In this document: one piece after another, positions 21,372-32,306 of the stretch
Layout of the letters: every line of letters starts with the position of its first letter
How positions within the stretch are numbered: the stretch's first letter is position 1
Source: Tholera decimalis
Taxonomy: Eukaryota > Arthropoda > Insecta > Lepidoptera > Noctuidae
Direction: 5' to 3'
DNA: 64,000 nucleotides
Assembly: GCA_943138885.2 (NCBI GenBank)
Contig: OW964563.2
Span: 10,050,597-10,114,596, forward strand
The notes under the pieces: generated by a model
Seen by the model: the letters and a program-made list of their open reading frames with translations, nothing else
The model's database searches: none
What the model was told of the DNA's origin: nothing
Position numbers and translations under genes: made by a program

Positions 21372-22138
21372 CGGGCACGCCGCAATTGCGGCGGTAAGAC
21401 CCCTCTTTGAGGAGTGGCTAGATCGGCGTCACGGCGTCCTGACCTACCGCATGACGCAGGTCCTCACCGGACACGGAAGTTTCGGGAGGTACCTGTGTCT
21501 GATGGGTAAGGAAGAGACGCCTGGGTGTCACCACTGCGAGGGTCGCCCTGAGGACACAGTCGAGCACACGGTGCAGGACTGCCCAGCTTGGGCAGAGCAC
21601 CGACGTGTCCTCACGGCGACAATAGGCGGAGACCTCTCGCGCCCGGCCTTGGTCGAGGCCATGCTGCGGGGCGAGAGGGAGTGGGAAGCGGTCGCCTCCT
21701 TCTGCGAAGCAGTCACGCTTCCGAAGGAGGAGGCGGGCCGCGTGAGGGAGAGGATGGCATCCTCCCTCCAGCCCAGCCGCAGTGGTAGACGTCCACGGCG
21801 TCGGACGTCGGCCGACGATCTCCGGCCACCGTAGGCGCGGGCATGCAGACAGCGAGTAAAGGGCAACTCGCTGTCCGACCATGGACCATGCCCGGGTCGA
21901 CGGCGCGTCGTGTTCCACGCGCGCCTCAAAGAGCGTCAGCAACATGACGAGGCCCCCTCTGCAGAGGGCCGAAGCCTGCCGGGGTCGTGGGACTCATCCC
22001 GTTACCGTGGCCCCGGTATGTAAAGGGTTATTGAAGGAACACCGTGGATTTTAGTCAGTAAAAGTCTGACAGTCCCTCCCACCCTGTCCGGAGTGGGAGG
22101 ACTTATTTGATAATTTTACCACGTTAAAAAAAAAAAAA
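21372..22138 (+). mobile_element. Short R1-derived element, copy 1 (half-LINE)
   Basis: This is the 3' end of an R1-type LINE: 153 codons of ORF2 C-terminus, about 300 bp of 3' UTR and a poly(A) tail. A 12-bp target duplication with one mismatch (GCATTGTAATCA at 21360-21371, GCACTGTAATCA at 22139-22150) flanks it. The 5' end begins CGGGCACGCCGCAATTGCGG, exactly where copy 2 begins. It sits in the hAT element at 20736-22569. Confidence 0.9.
21373..21834 (+). CDS. R1 ORF2 C-terminal fragment with CCHC zinc knuckle (open, no own start)
   Basis: The frame is open from the element's first codons to the stop, 153 codons; the first ATG is at 21451. It reads AIAAVRPLFEEWLDRRHG, then a C-X2-C-X9-H-X4-C knuckle (GCHHCEGRPEDTVEH...DC). 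This is the nucleic-acid-binding module that follows RT in R1-clade ORF2 proteins. A basic tail (SGRRPRRRTSADD) ends it. Endonuclease and RT are absent. The minus-strand copy at 39865-40326 shares about 122 of 127 residues after the ATG. No promoter is visible. Either both copies are recent or the frame was kept by an active parent. As it stands it could at most make a small zinc-knuckle protein. Confidence 0.75.
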   Translation, partial: GHAAIAAVRPLFEEWLDRRHGVLTYRMTQVLTGHGSFGRYLCLMGKEETPGCHHCEGRPEDTVEHTVQDCPAWAEHRRVLTATIGGDLSRPALVEAMLRGEREWEAVASFCEAVTLPKEEAGRVRERMASSLQPSRSGRRPRRRTSADDLRPP

Positions 22139-22569
22139 GCACTGTAATCAAGGTAACAAAAAATAAATTTAAAACAACAACTAGTAACAAAAACAAAGGG
22201 TACAACTTTCGTGTACGCGAGTGTATTCGGGAGCAAATTGATTGAGAACTACTGACGCACCAATCGCGGATCGGAGCGGCGCTACGTCATACCCCGCGTC
22301 CCGCTGACAACCGCTGACACCTAAAAATCGCATTGAACGACTCTTGCCAAGTTATTTGGCGTTACCTATATTAGAAAAGGAAGAACTATTAAAAAAAATA
22401 ATGTCCTGTGACAAATATCAGTAATAAATATCCTTCTTCATTATTATCTGTTGACTTTTACTTATAGGTAATAAGTACAGCGTTTTGCTTTAGACAGGCA
22501 TTTTTCTGAAAATTCAGGCATTTTAGGTACCATAGACAGGCATCCCTCCATTTACATATGGTAACCCTA

Positions 22570-23290
22570 CCCGTGCTAGCAAAGGATAGAGATTTGAGGA
22601 CAAGGAAAGTGGCAGCCTTTGCCCAGCTGTGAGACAAAATATGCTATATATTTAGATACACAGAAATAAATACCTCCACAATACTTCATTCTGAATAATA
22701 AAAATGTTTTCAATTTTATCTGAACAAATAAAACGAATCTCTAAACACATTCACGCATTTACATTTCTAGCTGAATTACAAATAAATTGGACCTAAGTAG
22801 GCATTTTACTGCGCCAAATGGTTAGCGTAACACAATAAATAAGGTACCTACGTAACACCTAAACTTAAATGTTTTTCTCGTAGCTTTCTTAGCTTAGGCT
22901 GAAGTAACGTATTGGTATTATTGGTAATGCATATAAGTTTTTAAGCTAACATGGTCACTGACAGTATTAGAAAGGAACGGGGTAATCCTAATGATGGTGT
23001 TAGGATGAAAACGCCAGTAAAATTATAGTGAACTGTATTCTAACGTAAACGGATATAACAAGCAGATAATTATATCAAATAAAGAAATTAGATGGTGAAA
23101 TAACAAGTATGCGCTTAGTAAGGCGGACGATGACGCCGTGGTTGTGCCGGCCGGCGCTCGCTCATCGTAGCTCTGCCCCGCGCGCCCGCAGCCCCGCCGC
23201 GGTCGCCCTGAGCGTAGTGATGTTCTCAACAAATATCCCGTTTTAAGCTCTAATGATATTAAATTCTAATAAAATTTGTAATGCATGTAC
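22570..23290. other. Unassigned; GC-rich island at 23110-23225
   Basis: The flanks of the hAT insertion rejoin as AAGACCGGCCCGTGCTAGCA followed by GCCTTTGCCCAGCTGTGAG, reminiscent of an RTE-type LINE end. 23110-23225 is strongly CpG-rich (GCCCCGCGCGCCCGCAGCCC). No exon can be assigned. Confidence 0.35.
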
Positions 23291-23294
23291 TAAA

Positions 23295-23595
23295 CTAACT
23301 AAATATGTACTTTGGTGTGTTTTTATTTGGGCTTGCAGAGGGCAAGCAGGGGTAGCTCGCCGCTCGGTAAGGACCGGATCCGGGTCGACGGCGCGTCGTG
23401 TTCGGCAGAGAGGGAGAGAGAGTGTGTAGAGCACTCAGCAGGACTGACCGGGCCCGACAGGGCAATTGTCCTGGCCTTGGAACGCAAGGGCAACTGAAGG
23501 AGTAGAGTGGGTTTTTAGTCAGTAGAAGTCTGACACTCCCTTCCGCTCCACCCAGAGCGGGAGGAGTCATTTGGGTAAGGCCGTGTAAAATTGTA
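23295..23595 (+). repeat. R1-type 3' end with conserved hairpin
   Basis: GGGTCGACGGCGCGTCGTGTT, GGCAACTGAAGGAGTAGAGTG, GTCAGTAGAAGTCTGACACT and the stem CTCCACCCAGAGCGGGAGGA follow in the order seen in the R1-derived 3' UTRs. No ORF part remains. Confidence 0.6.
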
Positions 23596-25480
23596 CATTT
23601 CGTTTGTTTTTTTGTCCGAAGAAAGTATGTGTTAATAGCTCATTAAATACTGTGCTGACATCGATAATATTGTGGCAACTGATTATATGAATCATGAATT
23701 AATAGTGATCATCGTTAAATTTATCATACCATGCAATTTACTATTTCTTTTTGTATTTTTATAAGTTGTAACTTTTTTTTCCCATACAAAAAATCAATGT
23801 CCAAAATACATCTCTTGGGTATTATGTATAAAATATTTTGAAAAAAATAACTTCTAGCGCTAAGAAGTAGCTTTTAATGAATTTATTACTAATTTTCCCC
23901 TATAACGCTCGTATTTTGTTAATTTCAACTATGTTTCTATAACATTTTATGTGAACATAAATATGTGTCCCGGAATTTCATGTCGCAAGCGTTTCGCTAA
24001 GAGAGTTACTAAATACTGGCTTAATATGTGTGTATCCAAAGCCGAATAAGATTCCTTAGCGCGGCAGTACTGATGCTCATTATGTCAGAATGTAAAAAAT
24101 AAAATATTCGTCCAATCGTCCACTTGATCCGGATTTTTCTGTGTGTTGAACGAGTTGTCCAGGTTATTTTGTGGCGTTAAAATACCAATTTCGAAGTTCG
24201 TATTGCATATTTGCGTTATTTTTATGCGTTCCGCTCATAGCTACATTATTACTTTAAAGAAATAGCTTGGGCTGTGGTAATAATCTGCTTTTTTATAAGA
24301 GATACAAGATTTTTAAGTTAGCTTCGCAACATTTTTCTGTCGCGAGTGATACCGAACGTTACTAGGAGAGTTACGTAACACTCGGGACATAATTTAGGCA
24401 GAGTTGACATTCAGGGAAGAATTATTCATGAGAGATTTTTCGAATTAACCAACTTTTTGCTTATTATATACATGGTTTTTTCTTCATGATAAATAATTAA
24501 TTTCACCTGCTAGAGGTTTTTAACTGAACGAAAAAGACACAAGCTCATAAAAATATGCTTATTTTAATTTATATGTACCTAATCTAAATAGGCAAAAACA
24601 AAAGAGTTCAGCACCTATTTCTTCTCTGTTAGTCAACCGTTTTTCTTTTGTTGTTTATTTATCACAAAAAAAAATAGGAACCGTTAATTGTTTTTCCTTT
24701 TTATTAAAGAAAGAAAGAAAGTTAAAGAAGAAAACAGGATTATGGGAATCACAAAGAGAGTACAAAGAGAAGAAGAAAATAAGAAATGTAACAATATTCA
24801 AACTGGAGGACAAAAAGAAGCACGAATCTTTAGAGAAACAGAAACAAAATATATTGATATAAAGGAAGGTGGACGAAAAAATATCTTGGAGGTTCTATGT
24901 GGGTTTTATTGAAAACGTTGCAAATGAAGAGGTTGAGACATTTTATTGTATAAATTTTTTTAAAACTGTTATTAATCCTTTAAAATGTGTAAAACCAATA
25001 AAAGTTAACACAGATATATAGTGCCTACATCAAATGTTGTTAAGAAAGTTGAGTTAATATTTAGTTCCAAAGAGTACTTCTTAAAAAATGAAAGTTGTCA
25101 TAGAGTTTACTTTGTTTAGGAAATTGTTGTGATTTGAAAGCTCGATGAGACTGAAAAACTACCATACTTAAAAAACATTACTAGTAATAAATTAAATTGT
25201 TTTTAAACATGTCTTTTTATTATTTTTAAATTACCATCGAAATTAATATTCTACTTTAGTAACCAGTGAAGAACGTGTCAAATCGTGTCATAAAAAAAAA
25301 CGAATCCAACAACTAACCTAGGTTGATTGCTGAATTAGTTTATTATATTGTAGACCTAGCTTTAGATGGGTCGCGAGCGTTACTGCGTTACCGTGTGTTA
25401 CTAATTTATTAATGTCTTAAGAGTTACTATGTACAAAATTAGACGGCCTTACCCATTTGATGATTTTCCCACCGGAATAA
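23596..25480. other. Unassigned AT-rich sequence
   Basis: About 1.9 kb with no recognised repeat. A purine-rich 74-codon frame at 24688 has low complexity (Lys/Glu) and no domain. Confidence 0.4.
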
Positions 25481-25487
25481 AAGTTGG

Positions 25488-26280
25488 GTTTTTAGGGTTC
25501 CGTAGCCGAATGGCAAAAAACGGAACCCTTATAGTTTCGATTTGTCTGTCCGTCTGTCTGTCTGTCCGTCCGTCCGTATGTCACAGCCATTTTATTCCGA
25601 AACTATTAAGACTATACATGTGAAACTTAATAGGCAGATGTATTCTGTGAACCGCTTTCCGATTTTAAGGCAAATATTAAAAAATATTTAAAATAAAGGG
25701 GGGTCCCCATACATGGAACAAGAACTGAATTTTTTTTTTTCATGAAACCTATGCGTGTGTGGTATCTATAGACAGGTCTTTAAAAATGATATAAGGGTTT
25801 CTAAAACTACTTTTACATAAAGTAAATCGTTTAAAAGATATAAGCTTCCAAAGTGGTAAAATGTGTCCCCCCCCCTCTAACTTCTATAATAATGGAGTGA
25901 AAAATCTAAAAAATATAAATGTCTGTAGATTTTAATGTAAACTTTCAACCAAAATTGGTTTGAACGAAATCGAGTCAGCAGTTTTTGAGATACAGCATAT
26001 TTTATAAAACCGCAAATATAACTTTGTAATTCATACAAACACTATGAAAAACAAAGTTATTTAGCCTAGTTGTAAAAATGTAAATAAGCTAGTTTTAAGA
26101 AATTTTTAAGGTTTTTTTTTATAAGCAATATTGTTAAATAGGTGTGTTTAAATTTTGGTGTACAATAAAGTATATTCTATCTATCTATCTATTCGTCAAA
26201 TAAATATACATTATTATATTATATTATTATAGTTACTACGGAACCCTTCATGGGCGAGTCTGACTCGCACTTGGCCAATT
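25488..26280 (-). repeat. GGGTTCCGTAG-family repeat, copy 3
   Basis: The copy runs from TTTAGGGTTCCGTAGCCGAA, through the TGTCTGTCCGTCTGTCTGTC tract, to ACTACGGAACCCTTCATGGG and GACTCGCACTTGGCC. A (TATC)n run lies at 26172-26192. Confidence 0.78.
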
Positions 26281-26321
26281 TTTATTTAATATTATTGGTT
26301 AGCAAGGTACAGGTTGTGGTC

Positions 26322-26470
26322 CTGCCTCGTATAGTGGTCGCAAGCGCGACTGGCTGAGTATAAGGTGTCGAGTTCAATTCCCAGGTCGGGTGAAAAGTGC
26401 TATTGGGTTTTTACACAAATATACTGTTGGGCAAAGATTTCGCCCCGAATTTTCCCCTCTTCCCGGGCAC
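26322..26470 (+). mobile_element. tRNA-derived SINE, family 1, copy 2
   Basis: TATAGTGGTCGCAAGCGCGA and GTTCAATTCCCAGGTCGGG serve as degenerate A and B boxes. AAAAGTGCTATTGGGTTTT follows. The 3' end is unclear. Confidence 0.7.
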
Positions 26471-26907
26471 GTTGCCTTTTTTGACCAATTATTCATAAAC
26501 GCCTCTAAGTCACGTCTAATCCCAATACACCCCTAATCACAGAACAGATAAACCTCTTTTGTCTGTTCTGTGCCCCTAATAATCTAATCTCTGAAGACAC
26601 GGAGTACCAACAACTTGTACACAGTCTGACTGCTTTATTATGTATGTGAAAGTAAATAAAAGTGAGAAAAATTTCCCCTGAGCTCACTATGCACGATGAG
26701 ACGGAGGTTGTTTGTCAAATTACATGAGAGAATTATTACACTGGAAAAGTGTTTTGTTTTGTTTGTGCGTCGCGTCGTGGCCATATTTTTCTATCTAAAT
26801 TTAAATCTGTTTCTATAGATAGTGTAAGTGTAAAATCGCTGAACCGCCACTTTTATTACTTTGCAAAAACGTCGTTAACATTGGAACCTGTATAGATTGT
26901 ATGAACT

Positions 26908-27061
26908 TTAAAAGAGACGGACCCCTGAGTTTGTTTCGGTGTTTCTTCTCACTTCTCAGGGTAGTCAGTTACAAAATACCGACCTCATCTAGTTTAAATT
27001 TACGAAAAAAATGACGTGTAAAAGTGTTATTTAATAAGCAATTTGCAAAATAAAGATCATT
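26908..27061 (+). repeat. Jockey-like LINE 3' tail
   Basis: TTTGTTTCGGTGTTTCTTCT, ATACCGACCTCATCTAG and TGACGTGTAAAAGTGTTATT lead to AATAAAGATCATTTAT. The same order occurs at 28745-28915 (minus) and 30133-30310. Confidence 0.65.
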
Positions 27062-27925
27062 TATATTTTAAATAATAATAATATTTCGTTTCCTATGTGG
27101 AGCATAACGATAAAAAATAAAATTCCTTTAATTCGCTAATTGAATGTTTATTGTTGAGTTTTGTCTGTGCCTTTATTTTCCAAATTATATTATATCGTAT
27201 AATAAATATCAGACTGTAAAATTGACTGCAAAATCGGAGACTTAAGCTACGTTGTTTCACATTACCGAAAATTAAGGAGGGTTCAGCTCTATAATGTGTT
27301 AAAAAAGCATTAGTTGGCTTAAGCGCCAAAAAGTGCTCTGAAATAAAAAAAAAACAGCGACTTTACCTTTCTGCTGTCGAATATACATTTATTACGACAT
27401 ACCTAACATTTTCACTTAAAGATGAAAACCCACTTATTTTTCTACGATACGATATGATAGAATGTTTTCTAAAACGCATGCCCAAAATTTTCCTACATAA
27501 CTACACGAACGGTTTAGCTAATAAACCGTTCGTCAATTTACTTCTGTCCCCAATTTACATCCAGTTTTTCACGATTACTGAGATGGTGCAAACCGGTACG
27601 GTGAAAATCCAAAATGGACGCTGTTAGTTCGAAATTCGAATAAAAGCTCTCGAGCGGTTCACCGCTTGGGAACGAACGTAGACGCGAAAGATAATTAAAA
27701 GATTCTGTAGTTTTAATTAAGGTGAAGACAGACCTATTTCTGTTAAATTAATTGCAAGTTTGCGTGATTCTGTCTCTTTACTTATTGTTCATAGAAAGAC
27801 ATTGTCTGAACTGTTTACCAGGCCATGCGCGTCACGACTTGTCACAGCAGCCATTAAAAAGGTCTAAGAATTAAAATTTCAATGGACTAGAGCTATTTTA
27901 GATAACTTTGAAAAGGGTCTCAGTA
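27062..27925. other. Unassigned; 12-bp stem hairpin at 27505-27533
   Basis: ACGAACGGTTTA and TAAACCGTTCGT form a perfect stem with a 5-nt loop. No coding signal is seen. Confidence 0.4.
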
Positions 27926-28436
27926 TTTTTAACCGACTTCTAAAAAAGGAGGAGGTTCTCAATTCGGATGTTTGTATTTTTTTTTTTATGTTTGTCCACG
28001 CATAACTCCGTCGCTTGCCAACCGATTTGAAAAATTCTTATTTTGTTAGAAAGGGTATACTTCCCAAATGGTCCCATGAAAATTTTATCGAAATCGGACA
28101 AGCCGTTTTTGAAAAATCAACAAAAGTCTAAAAAACATATTTACGTTGATGATCTTTTCGTTTACTCTGCATTGCGTTTTTTGTTCGCGCATAACTCCGT
28201 CATTTACGAACCGATTTGGAAAATTCACTGACCCATTAAAAAGCACGAAAATAAAAACTTTTTTGAAAAAAATAAAACCGACTTCCATATCAAAACACTA
28301 CAAAGCCAAAAATAATTTTAATTTCGGAAGGCGGTGTGAAAAAAAAGAAAATACAAAACCAATAACACCGACTACCGAAATTAAAATTATTTTTGGCTTT
28401 GTAGTGTTTTGATATGGAAGTCGGTTTTATTTTTAT
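27926..28436 (+). mobile_element. AACCGAC fold-back family, subfamily 2, copy 1
   Basis: The copy starts TTTAACCGACTTCTAAAAAA and ends GGAAGTCGGTTTTATTTTTA, so TTAACCGACTTC is a terminal inverted repeat. Arms 28268-28339 and 28365-28435 form the terminal hairpin. Confidence 0.75.
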
Positions 28437-28465
28437 ACTAACCACCCGGACATATCCATTTTTCC

Positions 28466-28665
28466 TTTGTTACTCATATTATAAATGCGAAAGTTTGTGA
28501 GGATGTATGGATATAATTTGTTACTCTTTCACGCAAAAACTACTGAATGAATCTGATTGAGATATTATATATAACTGAAATTTTGAGATAAACCATTGAT
28601 AAAACATAGGCTATTTTTATCCCGGAATGCTTTCGGGATCGGGATTTACGTGGGAACACCCTTTG
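28466..28665 (+). mobile_element. AATATTATAAATGCGAAAGT element, copy 4 (partial)
   Basis: CATATTATAAATGCGAAAGT, TTGTTACTCTTTCACGCAAA and CATAGGCTATTTTTATCCC are present. The CTAGT end is missing. Confidence 0.6.
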
Positions 28666-28744
28666 TATGTACTTATTTGATATTATGAATGCGAACGTGT
28701 ATCTTTCTCTCTGTCTTCATGTCTTGACTTTCATGGTTAAATGA

Positions 28745-28915
28745 TAAATGATCTTTATTTTGCAAATTCGTTATTAAATAACACTTTTACACGTCATTTT
28801 TTTCGTAAATATTAACTATGCTACTACTAGCCGGTGTTTCACCGGCCTCATCTAGTTAACACCGAAACAATCTCAGGGGTTAGTCTCTTTTAAAGTCCTC
28901 ATATTTTATTTTTAT
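28745..28915 (-). repeat. Jockey-like LINE 3' tail
   Basis: Reverse order of the 26908 copy: ATGATCTTTATTTTGCAAAT, AACACTTTTACACGTCATTT and GGCCTCATCTAGTTAACACC. Confidence 0.65.
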
Positions 28916-29149
28916 TTTGTACCATTTAATGTTTAGCTCTTTAGAATAATTAATTAAGTTAGTTCTAGGAAAACCATTTCCTAATGTAACTTCTTAATAA
29001 TGTCTTAAATATTTGCACACCAGTTACCTGGTGGAATATGATGGACTTTTTAATGTATACCATCAACTTTCTGTACTCGTATTCTTGCAAATAAATAATA
29101 TTCTATTATTCTATTCTACAATCTATATTGGTTTAATTATATGGGAACC

Positions 29150-29590
29150 TTGTAGGTTTCAGTCTGAGGCGATCTTTTGAAGAAAGATGCTTACAGATTT
29201 GAGTGGGCCTGTCCATACAGTGTAAGCATTTGTCAAATAACGTATAGCTCAACTTAGAATAAGGAGCTTAACGATTTGACGAACAATACCAAGGTAAGGA
29301 CGTTTGGGTAGGCCGGAAAAAGCACTTATACTGCCAGACAATCATGTTTAACTCGAATAAAATAACCTTCATATTCACAATCGTTTATGAGGATTATGTA
29401 GATTAGTCTGAAATGGCCTTTTGAGGAAAGAACCACACAGATTTGAGTAGACCCGTACTGTCAGTGCAAGTCTTTGTCAGTAAGTCTGTAAGCTCAACTT
29501 TGGACTACTAAGGAGCTCAACGACCTGAAGAACAATGCCAAAGACGGGACATTTGAGTAGGTCGCTAAAGTACTCAAACTGTCAGATATC
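29150..29590. repeat. Tandem pair of a unit with about 245-bp period
   Basis: Diverged units near 29150-29345 and 29395-29590 share AGATTTGAGT, TCAGTGCAAG-like and AAGGAGCT(T/C)AACGA blocks. An inverted third unit lies at 29985-30120. No coding signal. Confidence 0.6.
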
Positions 29591-29774
29591 ATCGTAAGAA
29601 AGAGAGAGAAAATTAAAAAAAAGTAATGGAAATAAAAAAAAAACACATAATCCTCGCACTTATGTACATAATTAATTAATCATTAAAAAAATATTATACT
29701 TTACAAAGTAAGTATTCATATCAAAATGAAATAAAATATTATACTTTAAAAAGTAAATATTCATGTCAAAATTA

Positions 29775-30868
29775 AAAATAAAAACCGGTCAAGTGCGTGT
29801 CAGGCCACGCGCAGTGTAGGGTTCCGTAGTTTTTATAACAGCCAAGTGCGTGTCGTATTCGCTGACTGAACGTTTCGTGCCATGCTCTAACTAAAAGCTA
29901 AATATGACTACCTAACTAATTTGACCTGATCCGACAATTTTGCACGGAAAGTTTTAATTTTTTTTAGAGATTTTGTCCAATTGTTGAGCTCCTTAAGTTC
30001 TAAGTTGAGCTACACGATAACTGACAAATGCTTGCACTGTCTGGACAGGTACGCTCAAATTTGCGTGGTTATTTCCTCAAAAGAATACCACAGACATGAA
30101 CCTACATGCTTCTCATATAAAAATACAAATTGTCTGGACTTTAAAAGAGACTATCTCTGAGTTTATTTCGGTGTTTCTTCTCAGCGTAGTCAGTTAGGAA
30201 ATACCGGCCTCATCTAGCTAAACTTAACACGCAAAAAAACATGACGTGTAAAAGTGTTATTTATAACCAATTTACCAACGACAATTTACAAAATAAATAT
30301 TTCATTTCATTTTGTTAAAAAGTTTTTTTTTTTAATTTATGAGGTTATGAAACTAGTGCGATACAACTGAAGTTCAGCGCCATCTATCGACATTTCTATG
30401 GAGTTGTTCGAAATTTTCGAGTCAAATACAATTAGTCGACTATTACTATTAAACTTGTAAAGCCCACTTATGTGTGATAGTTTTCCTTTAAACTTCGTTA
30501 TATATAGGTACTACTGCTGTAACATTTTAATTTCTAACTACAACCGTTTAGTTGGTAGAGGGGGGACACTTGACTCTAACGAAAATTGGGACTTTAAAGC
30601 TTGATAAGTCACGAACAGTTTACTTGTCAAAATTCGTGTAAAAATTGTCATCCCACTTTACATGTTGGGGAGGTACCCCAAATTATTGATTTTTTTCAAA
30701 ATTTTATTTTACCACTTTTTTGGCGTTATTAACGTGTATACTCATGCCAAATTAGAACTTTCTAGTACCAATAGTTTTTGAGCTAAGCCGCGGACAGACA
30801 GACAGACAGACAGACGGACATGGCGAAACTATAAGGGTTCCTTGTTGACTACGGAACCCTAAAAAAGA
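29775..30868 (+). repeat. GGGTTCCGTAG-family repeat, copy 4, interrupted
   Basis: The left part (29775-29980) matches 199-405. The match resumes at about 30340 and ends with ACGGAACCCTAAAAAA. The intervening 360 bp hold the inverted unit (29985-30120) and a Jockey tail (30133-30310). Confidence 0.75.
30133..30310 (+). repeat. Jockey-like LINE 3' tail, nested
   Basis: TTTATTTCGGTGTTTCTTCT, ATACCGGCCTCATCTAG and ATGACGTGTAAAAGTGTTAT match the copies at 26908 and 28745. Confidence 0.65.
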
Positions 30869-30939
30869 TGTCAATTTGTATAAAAATAAAATACAAGAAA
30901 TCGTGATTGTAAACAACACTAATGCTCCCTGTATATCAT

Positions 30940-31190
30940 TGGAGCAGCTCAATCCCAAGCCTTTTTATCCTCAATATAGTCTTTAACTGCGTAAAAAGCT
31001 TTCTGGCAAAGCTTGCGTTTTATGACTAATTTAAATTTGTTAAAGCTGAGTTCTTGCAAATGGCAGGGTAGTTTATTATAAAAATGTATGCACTGGCATT
31101 TAAAAGAACCACCTATTTTCTTGAGCCTTGTTTTTGGAATGACAAAGTTGTGTTTATTTCTAGTATTTACGTTAAACTTTAAGGTTTTCT
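30940..31190 (-). pseudogene. LINE ORF2 C-terminus (Jockey-like), 5' truncated
   Basis: The minus frame reads TRNKHNFVIPKTRL, CIHFYNKLPCHLQELSF and KRKLCQKAFYAVKDYIED before a stop just left of 30960. A run of 'YNKLP...FK..IK..L..KAFY' is the usual carboxyl end of Jockey-type reverse transcriptases, downstream of RT and thumb. Only about 70 codons remain. No catalytic part is present. The adjacent 31680-32165 fragment is on the same strand but ends with a different C-terminus, so the two come from different LINE families. Confidence 0.65.
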
Positions 31191-31679
31191 AGTATTTAGG
31201 TTAAACTGTTGAACCGATTTTGAACCGATATGTAATATTTTTATATGTAATATTTATTAAGACCAAAAATAATTATACATGTTAACACAATTTTCTAATA
31301 ACAGAAGGTAAGCTTAATAACAAAAACAATTGTGCCTATTTAATAGCATCTGCTGCCAAACTAGGCTTATAGCCTGTGTCTCAGCATGCAGCGCATTACG
31401 CCCTACCCTATATGATCTTACATACAAATTATAAAAGTTTTATTTAGCAATGTACAATATTTCTGCAGTAAAACAGTATAATATATATTAGAAGTCTACA
31501 GTCCTCTGGGTGAGTGAAGTGAAAGGGTGAGTATATGTGTGTGAGAGGGTGAGTTGAAAGTTAAAGAAAGCCTGTAGATTCTTTTGATCTAACCTTATGG
31601 TTACATAAAAAATAATAATTTTCTTTGTTTGGGTTATCCCAAACGGAGCAAACTATTGTTTCAACCAAAACATATACCC
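31191..31679. other. Unassigned sequence
   Basis: AT-rich, with GTGAGTATATGTGTGTGAGA low complexity near 31530. It may be the 3' UTR of the LINE fragment to its right. Confidence 0.35.
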
Positions 31680-32165
31680 CTATTTCAAGATGGTAAGTAT
31701 ATTTTCTGTATGATCATAGGATAATTTCCAGAGCCACTGAGATACCGATCTTTTCAATGTTGACTTGTTCAGTGAGTATATGTTAATAATTTTGTTAACC
31801 TTGTCATATATAAATGGACCTAAGAATGGGTGGAATTTACGCATAAACGTTGTCTTTGACTGTACCAACCGCTTACAGACTGGTAAACCTCTACGTCTTG
31901 TCACCAGGCTCGGACTGTAGTCAAGGTTAGTATGTTGTTTTAATACTGTACCCAAGACAAACAGCTGGCGCACAGTCAGGACCTCACATTACTCATAAAG
32001 TAGAGTAGTTGGGTAACGGAAAGGTTTAAAAGTACAGAGTTTCAGTATAGTTCTTTGTGACACTTCAAGTTGTTTTAGCGTCGTTTTCGGTGCTCCACCC
32101 CAAGATGTTATGCAATATGTAATCAGTGACTGACAAAATGCATAGTACACTTGCTAAAAATTGTG
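31680..32165 (-). pseudogene. LINE ORF2 C-terminus (CR1/Jockey-like), broken by a stop
   Basis: Reading leftwards from 32160, the frame gives FCQSLITYCITSWGG, LEVSQRTILKLC and PFRYPTTLLYE. A stop follows at about 31995, then CEVLTVRQLFVLG and LVTRRRGLPVCKRL. This matches the region after RT in CR1/Jockey-group LINE proteins. The final 97-codon block (31680-31973) is open. The 5' side ends abruptly at the ATT tract that bounds the R4-like element, so that element probably landed in or beside this fragment. Confidence 0.7.
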
Positions 32166-32169
32166 GAAT

Positions 32170-32181
32170 ATTATTATTATT
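32170..32181. repeat. ATT triplet tract at the 3' end of the R4-like element
   Basis: Four ATT units lie between the element's 3' UTR and the truncated LINE at 31680-32165. It is the likely target tract. Confidence 0.6.
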
Positions 32182-32306
32182 CCATTTATTTAATATATGT
32201 ACATATAAATTGCATTTTTAAATATTAATATAAAAAATAAAAACTTTAAAAATAAAAAAAAATAGTAGCCCACCGGTATCGGGAACAGGGTTCAAGCTAC
32301 CGGTGG

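Larger units (their letters stand above)
20736..22569. mobile_element. hAT-type non-autonomous element, 8-bp TSD, interrupted by an R1-derived copy
   Basis: TAGGGTTACCATATG opens and CATATGGTAACCCTA closes 1,834 bp. CCCGTGCT flanks both ends (20728-20735, 22570-22577). Subterminal ACAGGCATTTTT-like motifs repeat near both ends. Longer inverted blocks, ACGCCAAATAACTTGGCAAG near 20933 and its reverse near 22345, lie inside. Removing the nested 767-bp insertion leaves about 1.05 kb and no transposase. Confidence 0.85.

Noticed and set aside
24688..24912. Lys/Glu-rich 74-codon ORF as a host gene
   Set aside because: Low-complexity purine-rich DNA, no domain, no splice or promoter context.
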